DNA of 38,676 nucleotides from Chitinophagaceae bacterium (lineage in GTDB: Bacteria; Bacteroidota; Bacteroidia; Chitinophagales; Chitinophagaceae). Position 1 is the first letter of the stretch. Each line of letters begins with the position of its first letter. A model generated the notes under the pieces. It was given only the letters and a program-made list of their open reading frames with translations, was not told the origin of the DNA and made no database searches. The stretch spans positions 1 to 38,676 of the forward strand of contig JAGKWS010000042.1 in assembly GCA_021151685.1 (NCBI GenBank). Direction: 5' to 3'. The position numbers were made by a program, and so were the translations under genes. This document shows, one piece after another, positions 22,735 to 32,645 of this stretch.

Positions 22735-25700
22735 ATGAAATATATCTTACAGCTATCCTTAGCCTGTATTTTATTTTGTTTTTCCTACAGTGCATCTGCA
22801 AAACTGGAGCCGGCTACCGCAACAACCGGAAAAACACCACAACTGTTTGTAGAGAACAAGGGGCAGGTGGTTGACCAAAACAACAAACCCAGAAACGATA
22901 TACAATTCAGATTGCCGGCGGCCAATGGCCTGAATATTTTTATTGGTGATGGTGCCATACACTACCAGTTTGCCAAAGCAGAGAAGCCCACCCAAAATAC
23001 GGGCAAACCGGGCCATGCAAAAGATGAGCAGCGCATGGCGGGCTACCGTATGGACGTAACACTGGTTGGTGCCAATAAAAACGCCCAGGTGATAACCGGC
23101 CCGGCACAACCCTATGCCGAAAATTATGGTTTGGATGGCACAGACAAAAATATGTCGACCGTGCGTTCCTTTGAAAAAATAACCTACAAAGACATTTATC
23201 CCAATATAGATTGGGTGCTGTATGTAGCCAATGGCAAACTAAAGCATGAATTTGTGGTGCATAAAGGCGGCAACCCGGCCAACATCAAACTGCAATATGG
23301 CGGAGCTACCGAACTCAGTGTGAACCAACAAGGCATGTTGGTGGCCGTAACCCCCATGGGCAAGGTTACCGAAGCAGCCCCGGTCTCTTTCTTGCAAGAC
23401 AAAAAAAATGTAAAAACCAGCTTCAAACTATCTGGCAATGAACTGAGTTATGAAATAGCCCCTTACGATGGAGAGCTGACTATTGACCCCGATTTGCAAT
23501 GGGCTACATTTTACGGTGGCAATAATCTTGATTACTGTAGTTCTGTTGCAGTAGATGCTTCCAACAATGTATACGTTTGCGGATCGACACACAGTTACTA
23601 CAACATAGCTACCGCTGGTGCCTATTCCGAAGTGTTTATTGGCTCATATATGGCCTTTCTGGCAAGGTTCAGTAGCTCGGGGGTAAGGCAGTGGGCAACC
23701 TATTACGGCGGTGGTGCCGATGGCGGGGCAGCCGTAGCAACAGACAACCTCGGTAATGTATACATGACAGGCACTACATACGGCTATCCCGGTATGGCTA
23801 CTCCCGGCACTCATCAAACAACGGTAAATGGTATCGTAGATGCTTTCCTTGTTAAGTTCAATAGTGCAGGCCAACGCCAATGGTGTACCTATTATGGTGG
23901 AGAGGATGCTGATGAAGCCAAAGCATTGGCTGTAGACGCAAGTGGCCATATTTATGTAGCTGGCACTACATATAGTTATTACTACATGTCTACCACGGGC
24001 GTACACCAAACCTCAAAAAACTATTTAACGGATGGTTTTCTGGTAAAATTTGACGGCACAGGTAATCGTGTTTGGGGCACCTATTATGGCGGCGAATATA
24101 ATGATGAGTCGACGTCGCTGGCAATAGATGGGGCTGGTAATGTGGTATTATCCGGCAATACAAACAGCACAGCCGATATCGCTTCACCCGGTGCACATCA
24201 ACTGTCAATTGCCGGCGATATTGATGGTTTTATTGTAAAGTTCGATAATGCGGGGCTTCGCCTGTGGGGCACTTATTATGGTGGCGAAAACTACGACAAT
24301 TGCAATTCGGTAGCTATAGATGCCTCAGGAAATGTATTTATCGGCGGCGAAACAAATAGTATTGTCAATGTTGCTACTCCGGGGGCTTTTCAAACCGTTT
24401 TGATGAGCTCGTATTCTTCAATGGACAAAGACCTATTCCTTGTCAAGTTGAATGGCTCCGGAGTTCGCCAATGGGGTACGTACTTTGGTCACGTGGGGGC
24501 AGAGGGAAATGCGTCTGTTAAATTGGATGCAGCAGGAAACATTTATCTGGCGGGCAATACCGGAAGTGATACAGCCTTTGCAACCGCCGACGCATTTCAG
24601 AAAAAGCTTGGTGGGAGCAGCGATCTGCTGCTGGCTCGGTTTAATAGCTCCGGCTTTCGCACCTGGGCATCCTATTATGGATGGAGCGGCAATGAGTATT
24701 GCCGGTCTATGACATTAGACGCATCGGGCAATATGTATGTTGCCGGGATGATTGATGCTACTGTCCCCGACTTCGCTACAATGTCTGCGCACCAAACGGC
24801 ACTCGTGGGTGGCTATGAAGGCTTCCTGCTTAAAATAGCCAATGACATTTCTCCTATTACAGGCACGCTGAAAACCTGTCTTGCCAGCACAACTACATTG
24901 AGCAATGCTACACCCGGTGGCATATGGAGTAGCAACAATCCATATGTTGCATTAGTGGGCTCCCTCTCTGGCATTGTTACCGGCGTATCGCCGGGATTGG
25001 CTGTTATAACTTACACACTGCCTTCCGGCTCCTACTCTACGGTAGGAGTACCCGTAAGCTTGCCTGTTATCGATGCCATTGCCGGTACAGGATTTGCTGG
25101 TAACACCGGCGATGGCGGTTTGGCAACCGGGGCCACACTCGTGACGCCTCGTATTATAGCACGCGATGCTTCAGGAAATATCTTTGTAAGCAGCGAATAC
25201 AAGATAAGAAAGATAAACCCGGCAGGCATCATCACTACCGTTGCAGGCAACGGCACATTCGGGTACATTGGCGATGGAGGGATGGCCACAGCCGCACGTA
25301 TAGGCGAGGTTAGCGGCATGGTAGTAGATGCCGGTGGCAATCTTTACTTCAGCGACATGTATAACCATACGGTACGGAAAGTACAAACTACAGGTATCAT
25401 AACTACAGCTATCGGCAATGGAGTAGGTACTACCACGGGCGATGGGGGACCGGCTACAAGTGCCTCAGTACAATCGCCAATGGGACTTGCCATAGATGGA
25501 TCGGGAAACATTTATTGTGCCGAAATGGGAGGTGCCCGGGTAAGGAAAGTCAACACATCGGGTTACATCAGTACGGTGGCCGGGGGCGGCATCGGTGCCC
25601 CGGGCGATGGTGGGCCGGCAACTGCCGCAGTATTAGCTGGCCCCATGTCCGTTGCGGTGAATGCTGCCGGCGAGCTTTTCATTGCCGACAATACCGATAA

Positions 25701-28700
25701 CAAGATAAGAAAAGTGAATGCTTCGGGTATTATCTCCACTTTTGCCGGGGGTGGGTACGAGGTTTACGATGGTGTGCCCGCAACTAATGCAACGTTAAAT
25801 CAACCCTCGGCCATTGCCGTAGATACAGCCGGAAACGTTTATATAGCAGACCAGGGACATTACCGCATCAAAAAGGTAACACCCGGTGGCATTATAAATA
25901 CCTATGTGGGTACTGGTGTTTTTGGCATGACCGGAGACGGTGGTGCTGCCATCGTGGCCCGAATTACCGGCATAAAGGGCATCTGTACCGATGTAAGTGG
26001 CAACCTCTATATAGCCGGGGCCGAGAGCAATACCGTAAGGAAGGTTACGTTTTGCGGCACACCGGGTATTGGTGCCATAACCGGAACAAAAAATGTTTGT
26101 GTAGGCACCTCTGCCACACTTGCCAGTACCACAACAGGTGGCACATGGAGTACAAGCGATGCCACAAAAGTAACCGTAAGCGGGGGGCTGATAACAGGTA
26201 TAGCCATAGGGTCGGCCACCATTACCTACACTTATGGCGGGTCTTATGCTGTTACCAATGTATACGTGGGCAAGAATAGTGTGTCAACCTATATTGGCAA
26301 TGGTACATGGGCCAATACCGGCGATGGTGGCCCCAGGACAGCGGCACAAGTAAAAAGTCCCATTGGCATAACAAGAGATAATGCAGGCAATATCTACTTC
26401 ACGGCAGAGCATGTTGTGCGAAAAATAGACGCTTCGGGCGTTGTAAGCACAGTGGCGGGCATTAATGGGGTGAGCGGTTTTGGAGGCGATTTCGGGCTGG
26501 CAACGTCGGCATATTTATCCTCTCCCGGAGGGTTGGCAGTAGACAATGCCGGCAATCTCTATATTGCCGATCGGGCCAATAATCGTATTCGCAAGATAGA
26601 TGCCAGTGGTATTATTACTACCATCATAGGCAATGGAGATTACAATGATTACGGCGATAATGGCCCTGCCACACTTGCTGCATGTGCCAATCCGCAAGAT
26701 GTGGCCGTTGATGCGGCTGGTAATATATATTTTACCGATTGGGGCGCAGGACGAATACGGAAAATAGACGGGGCCGGCATAGTGAGCGTGGTTGCCGGTG
26801 CCGGCGGTTGGGGCTTTTCGGGCGATGGTGGCCCCGCAACAACTGCAATGTTGGCGCAACCGTGGGGATTAACAATTGACAATACGGGCAATTTGTATCT
26901 GGCCGATTATGGCAATCATCGTGTCCGGAAGATATCTGCAACAGGTATCATTACTACCATTGCCGGAAGTAGCACGGTAGGTTATTCGGGCGATGGTGGT
27001 GCTGCAACTTCGGCTGCGTTGCAACAGCCTTCGGGTGTAACTGTAGATGCAGCGGGAAATGTATTTGTTACCGATATGACAAACTACCGTATCAGAAAAA
27101 TAGCCACATCGGGCATCATAAGCACGGTTGCCGGCAACGGTACCTATGGCTATTCGGGCGATGGTACCGCCGCCAGCGACATACAGATAACTCAATCCGC
27201 TGGTGTAATGACGGATACGGCCGGAAATATCTACTTTACAGAGTATCAGAGTAATGCTATCAGAAAAATATCACCTTGCAATTCCGCATCAGAAATACCA
27301 CCCATAACCGGCACCCTCAATGTATGTGTAGGAAACACAACTACGTTAAGCAACACTGCCCCCGGCGGTACATGGAGTAGTGCTTCGGGCAATGTAACCG
27401 TAAGCAGCGGCACCGGCGTGGTAACTGGTGTTACTGCCGGCACTGCTGTGGTATCCTACACATCCACCGCTGGTACTGCCACGGCTATTGTTACGGTATT
27501 TGCCGTTCCGGCTGCTATTACCGGCCCGGCAAGCGTTTGTGCTGCAGAAACAATTACCCTTGCCTGTGTTACTACAGGTGGCACATGGAGCAGTAGTACC
27601 CCAACGGTGGGTACCATAAGTGCTACGGGTATTGTTACAGGTGCAGCAAGCGGCACATCAACCATTTCGTACACATTGCCTACCGGTTGCTTTTCTACCA
27701 AAACAGTTACAGTTTCGGCTGCCCCGGCTGCCATAACAGGCACATTGCAGATATGTGCAGGTACTACCACTACACTGGCCACTACTACTACAGGTGGCAC
27801 ATGGTCGGTGGGTACACCCGCTGTAGGCAACATTGCCGCTACGGGTGTTGTTACCGGGCTTTCGGCAGGCACAACCCTCGTTTCATACACACTTAGCAGC
27901 GGGTGCCGCAGCACAGCTGTAGTAACAGTAAATGCACTACCCGCAGCCATCACCGGTACTGCTATAGTATGCGAGGGTGCTACCACCACACTGGCCAGTG
28001 CTACCAGCGGTGGTACATGGGGTAGTAGCGGTGGTGCAGCCTCTGTTGCATCTGCTACCGGTATTGTAACTGGCAATACCGCCGGAACAGCTACCATCAG
28101 CTACATCATAACCGCCACAAGTTGCTACCGCACAGTGGTAGCAACGGTTAATGCGCTGCCGGCAGCAATTACAGGCACGGCAACACTGTGTGCGGGGTCT
28201 ACTACTACATTGGCCACCACCACCACCGGGGGCACATGGTCTTCCGGTACACCGGCTGTTGGTTCCATTTCTGCTACGGGTGTGGTTACGGGTATTTCGG
28301 CGGGCACAACCATTGTTTCCTATACAGTAAGCAGCGGCTGCCGCCGCACGGCAATAGTAACAGTAAATGCGCTACCCGCAGCCATCACCGGAACCGCCAC
28401 CGTGTGCGAGGGTGCTACTACCACACTGGCCAGTGCTACCAGCGGTGGTACATGGAGCAGCAGCGGTAGTGCGGCATCTATAGACCCTTCTACAGGTGTT
28501 ATAACAGGTGTAGGTGCCGGAACAGCTACCATCAGCTACACATTGTCTGCAACCTCTTGCTACCGCACAGTAGTAGCCACGGTTAATGCGCTGCCGGCAG
28601 TAATTACAGGTACGGCCACTGTTTGTGTAGGATCTGCAACCACGCTGGCCAACACCACAACCGGTGGTACATGGAGCAGCACCTTCCCCATGATTGCAAC

Positions 28701-30642
28701 CATCAGTTCGGCCGGTGTAGTAACGGGAATGAATGTGGGTACCACCGAGGTTTCCTACACACTGGCCACCGGCTGCCGCAGAACACAGTTGGTAACGGTA
28801 AACCCAACACCCGCTGCCATTACAGGCACTTTGGCCGTGTGTGCCGGTTCGGGCGTTAGCCTTGCCAGTACTACTACCGGCGGCGTATGGACCAGCAGTG
28901 CCACGGGGGTGGCAACAGTTGGGGCATCTTCGGGTGCGGTGGCTGGCATAGTTGCAGGCACCTCCACCATCAGCTATACCATAAGTGCTACGGGTTGTGC
29001 CGTAGCTGCGGTACTTACTGTAAATGCATTGCCAGCGGCCATTACGGGGCCTGCAACTGTTTGTGCAGGTGCATCGGTAACACTTGCCAGTGCCACAACA
29101 GGTGGTACATGGACCAGTGGAAGCACCGGTATAGCTACCATAGCAGCGGCTACTGGTATAGCAACTGCGGTAGCGGCAGGTACGGTTACTATGACCTATA
29201 CACTGCCTACAGGCTGTCTGGTAACAAAAACAATTACCGTCAACCCCATACCTGCCACTATTACAGGTACGCTGAGTATTTGTGATGGGGCAACCACGGC
29301 TTTGTCTAATACCACTGCTGGTGGTACATGGAGCAGCAGCCCTGCAACTACGGCCAGCATTACCTCTTCAGGTATTGTTACAGGTGTGGCACCGGGTACA
29401 GCCACCATAAGCTACTCTCTTATTGCTACCGGATGCGCCAATACGGCCGTCGTAACTGTTAACCCATTGCCGGCACCCATTACCGGTCTGTTCGGCATGT
29501 GCAGCGGGGCTGGTACAACACTCTCCGATGCTACTACGGGCGGTACGTGGGCCAGTGGGTCTACTGGTATCGTTACCATAGGGTCTGCCACAGGTATTGC
29601 CAATGGCATAGCGGCAGGCACAGCACAGGTTACCTATACACTACCCACCGGCTGTATATCTGTTGCCACCATAACGGTAAACCCCATGCCAGCAGCCATC
29701 TCCGGAGCACCTGTAGTATGTGTGGGTGCAACCACAACACTTACTGATGCTACTACGGGTGGTACCTGGAGCTGTTCGCCAGCAACGGTGGCTACTGTAG
29801 GTGCCGCTTCTGGTGTAGTTGCCGGTGTGGCCGCAGGTGCCGCTACGGTCACTTACGCACTGCCCACCGGTTGCAGTGTCACAACAATAGTTACTGTCAA
29901 TCCGTTACCTCCTTCCATTAGCGGTGTGCTAAACATTTGTATGGGGGGCAGCACTACGCTCACCAACCCATTGCCGGGCGGTACATGGAGTAGCGGTGCC
30001 ACCAGCATTGTAACGGTTGGTTCGGCTACGGGCGTAGTATCGGGTGTAGCTCATGGTACGGCCAGTATTTCTTACGCATTGCCTACGGGTTGTATGGCCA
30101 CAGCAACTATAGCGGTAGATACACTACCCACAGTAGTTGTTACCGGTGCCGACTATGTGTGCATTGGCAACACAACCACTATGAGTAGTTCAGTCTCTGG
30201 CGGTACGTGGGCCAGCAGTAGTGCCGCTGCAACAATTACAGCGGCAGGTGTGGTAACGGGCGCAAGTGCTGGTACTGCCGTTATCAGCTACTCGTATACC
30301 AATGTATGCGGCACAGCCACTGGCACCCGCAACATTATTGTTTACACTACTGCACAATGCGACTCTATATTGGCAACCGATATAGTTTACAGAAAAGATT
30401 GGTCTGCCGAATTGTTCCCGAATCCCAACGTGGGTGCCTTCTCGGTAATTGTACACTCCGACATGGAAGAACCGATAGATATAGTAATATGTAACGTATT
30501 GGGGCAAAAAGTATGGCAAGGTGCTGCCACTACCAATAAGCTGCTGAATATCTCTGCAAACTTTGCCGCTGGTGCCTATACGCTTACGGCACAAAATCAG
30601 CACAGGAAGTACATTGTGAAGTTTGTGAATTTGGGCAATTGA
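22735..30642 (+). CDS. Giant T9SS-secreted protein: SBBP propeller, two NHL propellers, sixteen Ig-like repeats
   Basis: This 2635-aa protein starts at ATG 22735 (MKYILQLSLACILFCFSYSASA, signal peptide); the frame extends upstream without conservation. Residues 40-255 are the leader domain (LFVENKGQV, GLDGTDKNMSTVRSFEKITYKDIYPNIDWVLY in pieces) found before SBBP repeats. Residues about 256-702 hold seven SBBP units, each starting W.TYYGG. An Ig-like unit precedes six NHL units (782-1106), another Ig-like unit and six more NHL units (1181-1516). Fourteen tandem Ig-like repeats follow (1522-2540), then a T9SS type A sorting domain (LFPNPNVGAFSVIV to the end). No catalytic motif is seen; a surface adhesin or scaffold is the best guess. 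Confidence 0.93.
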   Translation: MKYILQLSLACILFCFSYSASAKLEPATATTGKTPQLFVENKGQVVDQNNKPRNDIQFRLPAANGLNIFIGDGAIHYQFAKAEKPTQNTGKPGHAKDEQRMAGYRMDVTLVGANKNAQVITGPAQPYAENYGLDGTDKNMSTVRSFEKITYKDIYPNIDWVLYVANGKLKHEFVVHKGGNPANIKLQYGGATELSVNQQGMLVAVTPMGKVTEAAPVSFLQDKKNVKTSFKLSGNELSYEIAPYDGELTIDPDLQWATFYGGNNLDYCSSVAVDASNNVYVCGSTHSYYNIATAGAYSEVFIGSYMAFLARFSSSGVRQWATYYGGGADGGAAVATDNLGNVYMTGTTYGYPGMATPGTHQTTVNGIVDAFLVKFNSAGQRQWCTYYGGEDADEAKALAVDASGHIYVAGTTYSYYYMSTTGVHQTSKNYLTDGFLVKFDGTGNRVWGTYYGGEYNDESTSLAIDGAGNVVLSGNTNSTADIASPGAHQLSIAGDIDGFIVKFDNAGLRLWGTYYGGENYDNCNSVAIDASGNVFIGGETNSIVNVATPGAFQTVLMSSYSSMDKDLFLVKLNGSGVRQWGTYFGHVGAEGNASVKLDAAGNIYLAGNTGSDTAFATADAFQKKLGGSSDLLLARFNSSGFRTWASYYGWSGNEYCRSMTLDASGNMYVAGMIDATVPDFATMSAHQTALVGGYEGFLLKIANDISPITGTLKTCLASTTTLSNATPGGIWSSNNPYVALVGSLSGIVTGVSPGLAVITYTLPSGSYSTVGVPVSLPVIDAIAGTGFAGNTGDGGLATGATLVTPRIIARDASGNIFVSSEYKIRKINPAGIITTVAGNGTFGYIGDGGMATAARIGEVSGMVVDAGGNLYFSDMYNHTVRKVQTTGIITTAIGNGVGTTTGDGGPATSASVQSPMGLAIDGSGNIYCAEMGGARVRKVNTSGYISTVAGGGIGAPGDGGPATAAVLAGPMSVAVNAAGELFIADNTDNKIRKVNASGIISTFAGGGYEVYDGVPATNATLNQPSAIAVDTAGNVYIADQGHYRIKKVTPGGIINTYVGTGVFGMTGDGGAAIVARITGIKGICTDVSGNLYIAGAESNTVRKVTFCGTPGIGAITGTKNVCVGTSATLASTTTGGTWSTSDATKVTVSGGLITGIAIGSATITYTYGGSYAVTNVYVGKNSVSTYIGNGTWANTGDGGPRTAAQVKSPIGITRDNAGNIYFTAEHVVRKIDASGVVSTVAGINGVSGFGGDFGLATSAYLSSPGGLAVDNAGNLYIADRANNRIRKIDASGIITTIIGNGDYNDYGDNGPATLAACANPQDVAVDAAGNIYFTDWGAGRIRKIDGAGIVSVVAGAGGWGFSGDGGPATTAMLAQPWGLTIDNTGNLYLADYGNHRVRKISATGIITTIAGSSTVGYSGDGGAATSAALQQPSGVTVDAAGNVFVTDMTNYRIRKIATSGIISTVAGNGTYGYSGDGTAASDIQITQSAGVMTDTAGNIYFTEYQSNAIRKISPCNSASEIPPITGTLNVCVGNTTTLSNTAPGGTWSSASGNVTVSSGTGVVTGVTAGTAVVSYTSTAGTATAIVTVFAVPAAITGPASVCAAETITLACVTTGGTWSSSTPTVGTISATGIVTGAASGTSTISYTLPTGCFSTKTVTVSAAPAAITGTLQICAGTTTTLATTTTGGTWSVGTPAVGNIAATGVVTGLSAGTTLVSYTLSSGCRSTAVVTVNALPAAITGTAIVCEGATTTLASATSGGTWGSSGGAASVASATGIVTGNTAGTATISYIITATSCYRTVVATVNALPAAITGTATLCAGSTTTLATTTTGGTWSSGTPAVGSISATGVVTGISAGTTIVSYTVSSGCRRTAIVTVNALPAAITGTATVCEGATTTLASATSGGTWSSSGSAASIDPSTGVITGVGAGTATISYTLSATSCYRTVVATVNALPAVITGTATVCVGSATTLANTTTGGTWSSTFPMIATISSAGVVTGMNVGTTEVSYTLATGCRRTQLVTVNPTPAAITGTLAVCAGSGVSLASTTTGGVWTSSATGVATVGASSGAVAGIVAGTSTISYTISATGCAVAAVLTVNALPAAITGPATVCAGASVTLASATTGGTWTSGSTGIATIAAATGIATAVAAGTVTMTYTLPTGCLVTKTITVNPIPATITGTLSICDGATTALSNTTAGGTWSSSPATTASITSSGIVTGVAPGTATISYSLIATGCANTAVVTVNPLPAPITGLFGMCSGAGTTLSDATTGGTWASGSTGIVTIGSATGIANGIAAGTAQVTYTLPTGCISVATITVNPMPAAISGAPVVCVGATTTLTDATTGGTWSCSPATVATVGAASGVVAGVAAGAATVTYALPTGCSVTTIVTVNPLPPSISGVLNICMGGSTTLTNPLPGGTWSSGATSIVTVGSATGVVSGVAHGTASISYALPTGCMATATIAVDTLPTVVVTGADYVCIGNTTTMSSSVSGGTWASSSAAATITAAGVVTGASAGTAVISYSYTNVCGTATGTRNIIVYTTAQCDSILATDIVYRKDWSAELFPNPNVGAFSVIVHSDMEEPIDIVICNVLGQKVWQGAATTNKLLNISANFAAGAYTLTAQNQHRKYIVKFVNLGN
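27298..30350 (+). repeat. Fourteen tandem Ig-like coding repeats of about 72 codons
   Basis: Each unit reads P.AITGT..VC.G.TTTL...TTGGTWSS.....V......TG.V.G...GT..ISY.L.TGC....VTVN. Two more units of the same family lie earlier in the gene between the propellers, and four in the gene at 16775. The nearly fixed phase (216 or 219 nt) points to growth by unit duplication. Confidence 0.9.
27724..28593 (+). repeat. Recent two-unit duplication inside the Ig-like array
   Basis: The pair 27724-28158 (435 nt) and the pair 28159-28593 (435 nt) are equal in length and far more alike than other units. Both alternate a unit ending in a Ser-Ser-Gly-Cys-Arg strand with a unit containing CEGATTTLASATSGGTW and SCYRTVVATVNALPA. 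They mark the latest expansion of the array. Confidence 0.8.
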
Positions 30643-30690
30643 TGTTGCTTTAGCCCCATCACAAATCGGCTATAAAGGTTAAGAACAAAT

Positions 30691-30728
30691 AAAAAGCAGT
30701 AACAGGTGGCCACTTGTTACTGCTTTTT
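30691..30728 (+). terminator. Intrinsic terminator of the giant gene
   Basis: AAAAAGCAGTAACA (30691-30704) pairs with TGTTACTGCTTTTT, the 3' arm running into a T tract ending at 30728. An A tract on the other side makes it potentially bidirectional. Confidence 0.9.
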
Positions 30729-30863
30729 TATACTATTGCTACGAGTCAATCTTGCCAATCCCGTTTCAAACAACACGCCTCAAGCCTATCCTGATATCCT
30801 TCCATCGAGACTTTCCCCATACAAAGCTCTAAAATTCCTGTCTCAAACCCCAAATATCAAACC

Positions 30864-30932
30864 TTGGACTTTGGGATTTGGACTTTGGAATTTGGGATTT
30901 AGACTTTAGACTTTGGACTTTAGACTTTGGAC
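30864..30932 (-). repeat. Heptanucleotide tandem array (AGTCCAA/ATTCCAA type)
   Basis: Ten contiguous 7-nt units on the plus strand are TTGGACT, TTGGGAT, TTGGACT, TTGGAAT, TTGGGAT, TTAGACT twice, TTGGACT, TTAGACT and a last partial unit. Read on the minus strand they are AGTCCAA-like units directly following the DUF2027/Smr gene, whose TAA stop at 30920-30922 lies inside the ninth unit. Confidence 0.9.
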
Positions 30933-31813
30933 ACCTCATCGCGTAGCCTGCCCTTACCCAGTCCATGTATCACTATCATCTTATCTTGCCGGTGGGCTAT
31001 AGCCAGTCGCAGATGGTGCTCCAGTGTATCCATCTGTATCTTCACAATTTCGGCATTTTGCAAGCCTTTCGTATTGCTGCGCAGCTTTTCTATGTGCAAG
31101 TCCAGTTCTTGCTTGGGGGCTTCCGCTTTTGGCAAGCTGCCGGGCGTGGCTACCACCTTGGGCGCAGCTATTGCAGGTTCTGGTTTCTTCCGCTCCTGCA
31201 GTTCCTCTGCCAGCAAGTACTCAAAAGACGGTGCCCCACCTTCCTGTATCGCATCTACATGGGCAAACAGTTTGGCCGGCTTTATGCGCAGCACACCCTC
31301 AGCCACTGTATTATTGGGTCCCGTCACCAACCAGTGAAATCTTGGCTGATCATTCATATCGGCATACGGTATTGTATGCAGAAAAATATTGCCAAATGCA
31401 TGCAGATTACCCTCGTGCTTAAACACCAGTCTTTCGCCCATCCGCACCTCATAGGCCAGTCGTATGTTTACTGGTAGCTCGTTCAGCAGGTATATTTTCA
31501 TCTCTGTTACTATCTCTTCCATATCCATGGCGCGGAACTCTGGTAAAAACGACAAATACACACCTCTTGCCATGCGCTCCTTTCGCGCCGGTGTCTTTTC
31601 CACTGGTAGCTGTTCGGGCATCACCGTTTTCTTTTTCATAGGACTCTTGTCCATAAACCATTTCAGGTAGGGGTGGTCCAGTTCTTCGGTATATGCCGGA
31701 AAAACAGTTCCCTTCACATCTACCTCCACCATATTTTTTCCCGTTATGGCCACCACATGGCCCTCTTCGCCGGTGCGCTTTAGCATCACTTTATCTCCTA
31801 CCGAAAATTTCAT
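30920..31813 (-). CDS. DUF2027/Smr-domain protein, Smr end truncated
   Basis: From ATG 31813 (MKFSVGDKVML) this encodes 297 aa. The N-terminus is an SH3-like DUF2027 module (VGDKVMLKRTGEEGHVVAITGKNMVEVDV), followed by a central beta-domain (MARGVYLSFLPEF to about 175). A Lys/Glu-rich linker leads to LDLHIEKLRSN.....ILNAQ-type helix and the start of an Smr domain with HGLGKGRLRDEV. Smr domains bind nucleic acids or ribosomes and often nick DNA or mRNA. Here the protein ends SKV right after HGLGKGRLRDEV, because a heptanucleotide array supplies the stop; the usual last 25-35 residues (Tyr-rich, GxGAT.V) are missing. It lies 28 nt downstream of rdgB, in one operon. Confidence 0.85.
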   Translation of the reverse strand: MKFSVGDKVMLKRTGEEGHVVAITGKNMVEVDVKGTVFPAYTEELDHPYLKWFMDKSPMKKKTVMPEQLPVEKTPARKERMARGVYLSFLPEFRAMDMEEIVTEMKIYLLNELPVNIRLAYEVRMGERLVFKHEGNLHAFGNIFLHTIPYADMNDQPRFHWLVTGPNNTVAEGVLRIKPAKLFAHVDAIQEGGAPSFEYLLAEELQERKKPEPAIAAPKVVATPGSLPKAEAPKQELDLHIEKLRSNTKGLQNAEIVKIQMDTLEHHLRLAIAHRQDKMIVIHGLGKGRLRDEVSKV

Positions 31814-31841
31814 AGTTTCTTTTTCTTTTTGTGTTTGTTCA

Positions 31842-32444
31842 TTAACGCCTTGCCAGTTGCTCATTCACAAAGGCCGCCATCTGCCGCACCGCCTTTCCCC
31901 GGTGGCTTATGGCATTTTTTACCGCTGGTGCCAGCTCACCAAAAGTCTGGTCATACCCATCGGGTACAAAAATCGGGTCATAGCCAAATCCGCCTGTGCC
32001 CCGTTTTTCATGCAGCAGCACACCATCGCACCGCCCTTCAAAGTAGTAAGTCTCTCCCTCCCATATCAGGCATATTATTGCCATATACCATGCCCGTCGG
32101 TCGGCCACGCCTTCCATCTCGCGTAGCACCTGTTGCAGGTTCTGCTCATCATTGCGGCTGCCGCTGTAGTGGGCACTGTCCACACCCGGCTTGCCATCCA
32201 GTGCTGCTACGCAAATGCCACTGTCATCGGCAAACACATTCAGTCCGCAGTGCCGGTACAGCGCGTCGGCCTTGGCGTGGGCATTCTCAGCAAATGTATG
32301 GTAGGGCTCCTCTATCACACGGTCAAAACCCACATCGCTCAGGCTCAGTAGGGTAGCACCCGTTATTATTTCCTTTATTTCCTTTATCTTCCCTTTGTTG
32401 TCCGATGCTATTACCAATCTGGTTTCGGCTACTGGCGTGTACAT
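31842..32444 (-). CDS. rdgB: Non-canonical purine NTP pyrophosphatase (RdgB/HAM1 family)
   Basis: This 200-aa enzyme hydrolyses dITP, ITP and XTP to monophosphates, keeping deaminated purines out of DNA and RNA. Motifs are LVIASDNKGKIKEIKEI near the start, TFAENAHAKADAL, the catalytic VFADDSGICVAALDGKPGVDSAHYSG, GFGYDPIFVPDG and ISHRGKAVRQM near the end, all intact. ATG 32444 is chosen because a promoter box ends only four nt before it; the longer frame to 32492 would start upstream of that promoter. It is the first gene of an operon with the DUF2027/Smr gene. Confidence 0.94.
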   Translation of the reverse strand: MYTPVAETRLVIASDNKGKIKEIKEIITGATLLSLSDVGFDRVIEEPYHTFAENAHAKADALYRHCGLNVFADDSGICVAALDGKPGVDSAHYSGSRNDEQNLQQVLREMEGVADRRAWYMAIICLIWEGETYYFEGRCDGVLLHEKRGTGGFGYDPIFVPDGYDQTFGELAPAVKNAISHRGKAVRQMAAFVNEQLARR

Positions 32445-32448
32445 ACTG

Positions 32449-32456
32449 CAAATGTA
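32449..32456 (-). promoter_or_regulatory. Promoter -7 box TACATTTG for rdgB
   Basis: The minus strand reads TACATTTG, then CAGT, then ATG at 32444. With the usual distance from this box to +1, the transcript would start at the ATG itself, giving a leaderless message. Confidence 0.5.
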
Positions 32457-32622
32457 AGTGCCATCTTCACTTAGGTGGCTCATTCTGTGCAAGTCATACT
32501 CTTTTTTACCTCCTGTTTCGGCAATATGCTGTGTAAGCGTTAAAAAGCAATAATTTAATCGTCAAATATACTCATTGCATATGTATTTATTTTAATTTAA
32601 CCCTACCAAGCCCACCATGTTG

Positions 32623-32630
32623 TACTTTTG
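32623..32630 (+). promoter_or_regulatory. Promoter -7 box TACTTTTG for the DUF62 gene
   Basis: TACTTTTG matches TAnnTTTG 15 nt before ATG 32646. It overlaps the alternative TTG start at 32628, so the ATG is preferred. Confidence 0.5.
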
Positions 32631-32645
32631 CATCGTTTCCGCTAT

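Noticed and set aside
26007..29852. Many antisense frames over the giant gene, such as 27456-28097
   Set aside because: They repeat with the Ig-like and NHL units and read as Val/Pro/Ala-rich text, a by-product of codon use in the repeats.
27298..30350. CRISPR-like periodic repeat
   Set aside because: The period is about 216-219 nt, in frame and coding, with gradual divergence and no short conserved repeat separated by unique spacers.
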